From: Porphyromonas sp. oral taxon 278 str. W7784
GTDB lineage: Bacteria > Bacteroidota > Bacteroidia > Bacteroidales > Porphyromonadaceae
Direction of reading: 5' to 3'
Length of the DNA stretch: 36,553 bases
Assembly: GCF_000467855.2 (NCBI RefSeq)
Contig: NZ_KI259230.1
Span: 204,495-241,047, forward strand
The notes below the pieces were generated by a model. It did no database searches. It worked only from the letters and a program-made list of their open reading frames with translations, and was not told where the DNA came from. How positions within the stretch are numbered: the stretch's first letter is position 1; each line of letters starts with the position of its first letter. This document shows positions 33,967-36,553 of the stretch, in pieces. The translations under genes and the position numbers were made by a program.

Positions 33967-36225
33967 TTAGAGGTTGATACGTACTCCGCCATAGATGCCG
34001 AAGGGGTGACCGGGCCGGAGGCCTGAAGGGTGGCGGGAGACGAGGTATACCTTGTTCGCTAGGTTTACAGCGTTGAGGGTAAGGGTGAGGTGGCGGTTGA
34101 GGCGAGCCTTGAGCGATGCGTCTATGATCGTATGGCTAGGGATAAGGTGAGCCTTGGCGATACGCCCCTGCCCGGGGGCGGTGCGCATGTCTGAATTGTA
34201 GCGGACGCTGAGGTTCGCCTCGAGCCACTTGTACTCTAGCCCGAGCTGGGCATTAGCGGCGTGTCGGAAGATGTAGGGTAGTTCGTCCCCAGCGAAGACT
34301 TCGCCCCAAGCGGAGGAGTAGAACTCGTTCTTCATCTCGGTATCGGTCAAGGTATAGCTGACTTGCAGGGGGAGGCGTACTTCCCAGCTCTTGGGCAAGG
34401 GTTGCCAAGAGGCTAAGAACTCAAAGCCCTGTACACGTGCTGCTCCGACGGTGAATTGGTCGAGCGTCCCCTGTCCGCCTGCTGCGGCGAGGTCACTGCC
34501 GAGCATGTTGGAGTAATCATTGTAGTAGCCGATCGCCTCTACCTTCAGCGCCTCTGTCGTGAGGCGTATCCCCGCCTCAAGGTTGATGCTCTTCTCGGGC
34601 TTCTGCTTGTAGTAGGTCATGACGCTCGGGGGAGCGAAGCCCTGATGAATGCCAGCGAAGATCGAGAGGGGACGAAGGATGCGGTAGTTGATCCCGAGGC
34701 TAGGCAGGAGGGCGGTAGCGTGGTTGCTTCCCTCGATGCGTAGGTGGCCGGTGCGTCTTGGATCCTTGGTCGTATAGTCTCGCTTGTATAGCTCTACGTC
34801 TTCTAGTCGAAGGCCAGCTGTGATGGTCCAGCCAGCCCGTGACCACTTCCCAAGGAGGTAGGAAGCGAAGGCGTGGGCTGTCGTGATGCGGTTGCTCTGG
34901 GAGCCGGGTTGCCCCGCACGGAAGAGGCTCATCTTCCCACCCACGATCGAATAGCTATCGTCGTGCTGGAAGCGGTCTTCTAGGTCGGCATGGTAGCGGG
35001 CGCCGGCCTCAAGAAGGAGGTGGCTCGAGAGGAAGGGCAGGCGGTACTCTACCTTCGTCTGTATCCCCCGAGAATGGTAGGAGCGCTGGTTGGCACGAAG
35101 CATAAGCGCTTCGCCTAAGCGGTCGGTGGCGCCGGTGAGGACGTCGAGGTAACGGGCATTGGTCTCGGGGTCGGCGAGGATCTCTTCGATGCTACGCTTC
35201 TCGCCCTTCTGGTCTCCGATGTGCACGTCGCTGAGCTTATACCAGTTGCGCCAGAAGTAATTGTAGTAGGCGCTCGTCGTCACCTTCAGTCGGCTAGAGA
35301 AGTCGATGAAGTGGGTGAGCGCCGTCTGTGCGTGGCGGGTACTTAGCTGGTCCATCTGGGCGCCTCGGTAGCGGTAGTAGGGGCGGGAGGCGAAGTCTCC
35401 TTCGCTCAGGCCGACATAGCTCTCGTCGGAGACTTCGTCGGAGAAGCCGAGCTTCAGTTCTAGGGCTTGGCGGGTCTCTGCCTCTTCGTCGCTATGAAGG
35501 CGGATCTTCCCTACGACGTCGTTTCGATAGAAGCCCGTTCGCTCGTTGGGCTCGTCCTTCTTGAATCCCTTGGATTGGTAGCGAAGGTATTCGACGAGGT
35601 AGCCAATGTGCTTGTGGTCGTTGCCTAGATGGGCGTAGCTATTGAAGGTGCCGAAGCTCCCGTAGGAGGTGCGGAGTCCTGCCTGGAAGCGCTTGGGGAT
35701 GGGCGTCGATACCATGTTCACGGCTCCCCCGGTGGTGAAGGGGCCGTACTGCACTTGGCTACTGCCCTTGAGCACCTCGATGGCGTACATGCGGGCGACG
35801 TTGGGGAAGTAGTAGGCGGCAGGGGCAGCGTAAGGGGCGGGGGCAGCGAGGATGCCGTCTTCCATCAGGGAGATACGTTCGCTTCGCTCGGCCTTCGTCC
35901 CTCGAAGGCTGATATTGGGGCGCAGGCCGTAGCCGTCTTCTTCGTAGATGTTCACGCCCGGCACGGCACGGAGCATTCGGCTGATGTCGGTGTAGCCGAA
36001 CTTGATCAATTCCTTTGGCGAAAGGTAGTAAGCCGAACCGGTGCGGTTGCGGGCTTCGAACTTGCTCCCGAGCATCTGCCGTGCGTATACCACGACCTCG
36101 TCAAGGCGTCGGACAGAGTCCCGCACTTCCCCCAGGCTGTCTGTCGGGGATACTCGCGCATTCGCCCCTAGGCTCGCCGAGCCAAGGCACAGAGTGATGG
36201 CTAGTCGTCTAGCTGTATGGTGCAT
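33967..36225 (-). CDS. FecA/CirA-like TonB-dependent receptor
   Basis: The 752-residue outer-membrane receptor has a signal peptide (RRLAITLCLGSASLGANA). There is no regulatory-like N domain. The TonB box is near LDEVVVYA (41-48). The plug is of the FecA type (ISRMLRAVPGVNIYEEDGYG, RPNISLRGT, RISLMEDGILAAPAPYAAPA at about 117-136, EVLKGSSQVQYGP) and the barrel ends in YGGVRINL. The AERSERISLMEDG and APAPYAAPAAYYFP strings are typical of ferric dicitrate or siderophore receptors. This suggests an iron chelate, but substrate assignment from sequence is weak. The start at 36225 is chosen over a frame start at 36348 because of the signal peptide. It is the first gene of the operon. Confidence 0.93.
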   Translation of the reverse strand: MHHTARRLAITLCLGSASLGANARVSPTDSLGEVRDSVRRLDEVVVYARQMLGSKFEARNRTGSAYYLSPKELIKFGYTDISRMLRAVPGVNIYEEDGYGLRPNISLRGTKAERSERISLMEDGILAAPAPYAAPAAYYFPNVARMYAIEVLKGSSQVQYGPFTTGGAVNMVSTPIPKRFQAGLRTSYGSFGTFNSYAHLGNDHKHIGYLVEYLRYQSKGFKKDEPNERTGFYRNDVVGKIRLHSDEEAETRQALELKLGFSDEVSDESYVGLSEGDFASRPYYRYRGAQMDQLSTRHAQTALTHFIDFSSRLKVTTSAYYNYFWRNWYKLSDVHIGDQKGEKRSIEEILADPETNARYLDVLTGATDRLGEALMLRANQRSYHSRGIQTKVEYRLPFLSSHLLLEAGARYHADLEDRFQHDDSYSIVGGKMSLFRAGQPGSQSNRITTAHAFASYLLGKWSRAGWTITAGLRLEDVELYKRDYTTKDPRRTGHLRIEGSNHATALLPSLGINYRILRPLSIFAGIHQGFAPPSVMTYYKQKPEKSINLEAGIRLTTEALKVEAIGYYNDYSNMLGSDLAAAGGQGTLDQFTVGAARVQGFEFLASWQPLPKSWEVRLPLQVSYTLTDTEMKNEFYSSAWGEVFAGDELPYIFRHAANAQLGLEYKWLEANLSVRYNSDMRTAPGQGRIAKAHLIPSHTIIDASLKARLNRHLTLTLNAVNLANKVYLVSRHPSGLRPGHPFGIYGGVRINL

Positions 36226-36357
36226 ATCTATCAGTAAGTATTGTCGCTTGTGTTCTTGAGGCGCACGCAGGGGCCCGACTGTCTGGTGCAGATCAAAGGC
36301 TACGTGTCCTATGGGGCAGAAAGAGGATCCTCCCACCAATCTAAGCAATCACGGGCG
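36226..36357 (-). other. Leader region of the nine-gene import operon
   Basis: This stretch of about 125-130 nt lies between the predicted promoter and the receptor start codon. It contains a 10-bp palindrome GAGGATCCTC (36323-36332). No riboswitch core that I know is visible. Its length leaves room for a regulatory structure or small-RNA target. Confidence 0.4.
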
Positions 36358-36365
36358 CAAAGGTA
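36358..36365 (-). promoter_or_regulatory. Predicted -7 promoter element for the nine-gene import operon
   Basis: On the minus strand this reads TACCTTTG, an exact match to TAnnTTTG and followed by CGC as is common in Bacteroidetes. It lies about 130 bp upstream of the receptor ATG. No clear -33 TTTG is visible. No other good promoter was found inside the tightly packed operon. Confidence 0.6.
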
Positions 36366-36503
36366 GAGCATCTAGCCCCCTCGTGAAATACCTAGAAATG
36401 GGGGTTTTTCTTCTCCAAAGCGCCTCCGATCTACCTTCTTTTGGAGTTCCGATGGCTCTTCTTTCGGGAGGAAGGCCCTCGTTTTTCGGGTGGCAAAAAA
36501 GTT

Positions 36504-36553
36504 CTTTCCGCAAGGCGAAAAATTTCTGTGCGCACGCAAATAAATTTCCGCAT
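36504..36553. repeat. Start of a second palindromic-word array at the right window edge
   Basis: The last 50 bases contain CTTTCCGCAAGG (36504-36515), TGTGCGCACGC (36527-36537) and TTTCCGCAT (36545-36553) in A/T runs. The same words (TTCCGCAAGG, GTGCGCACG) form the array at 22037-22341. It is cut by the window end. The stretch 36366-36503 between it and the promoter shows no gene. Confidence 0.75.

Noticed and set aside
35629-36171. 180-residue plus-strand open frame over the FecA-like receptor
   Set aside because: Lies over the conserved plug domain on the other strand; composition is that of an antisense shadow.
1-36553. Mobile element, prophage or integrative element
   Set aside because: No transposase, integrase, tRNA attachment site or phage gene was seen; the only mobile-like signal is the short inverted-repeat-bounded site B.

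Overview
The window looks like a chromosomal segment of a GC-rich member of the Bacteroidales, most likely a Porphyromonas-type anaerobe. The grounds are a complete bat (Bacteroides aerotolerance) operon, SusC/SusD outer-membrane import proteins, many SPII lipoproteins, a cmk-ispH pair, TAnnTTTG-type -7 promoter elements and almost no Shine-Dalgarno signals. The species cannot be fixed from sequence alone. No rRNA, tRNA, transposase, integrase or CRISPR array was seen.

Left half, plus strand (1-17315): the 3' end of an unknown gene and its terminator; then a tightly packed housekeeping run of nspC (polyamine), nrdB-nrdA (oxygen-dependent ribonucleotide reductase, with ligand residues that suggest the class Id dimanganese type), ftsY, rimO and a membrane protein with a LysM domain and a possible HU-like N-terminus. 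The bat operon follows: moxR ATPase, DUF58, a membrane-anchored BatD-like protein, batA, batB, batC, batD, batE. A PAP2-type phosphatase, possibly the lipid A 4'-phosphatase, closes it. A long bidirectional terminator ends the block.

Middle (17479-22440): a minus-strand operon cmk-ispH-O-methyltransferase; a divergent plus-strand pair, an orphan TrpG/PabA-type glutamine amidotransferase and holB (DNA polymerase III delta'). The intergenic DNA here is unusual. A four-unit palindromic array of the ACCTACnGTAGGT type lies between cmk and the amidotransferase gene, with a relative before nspC. A dense array of about 14 palindromic words lies after holB.

Right half, minus strand (36225 down to 22480): nine closely spaced genes behind one predicted promoter. 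They are a FecA-like TonB-dependent receptor, SusC, SusD, a lipoprotein of the SusCD-associated zinc metallohydrolase family whose HExxH motif is degenerate, a DUF4302 lipoprotein, an unknown lipoprotein, a DUF4856 lipoprotein, a secreted FN3 protein and a lipoprotein with two internal repeats. I read this as one surface import machine with two outer-membrane channels and a set of exposed lipoproteins. The substrate is unknown; iron chelate/heme or peptide are the best guesses. This locus, the degenerate metallohydrolase in it and the two palindrome families are the parts most likely to be new.
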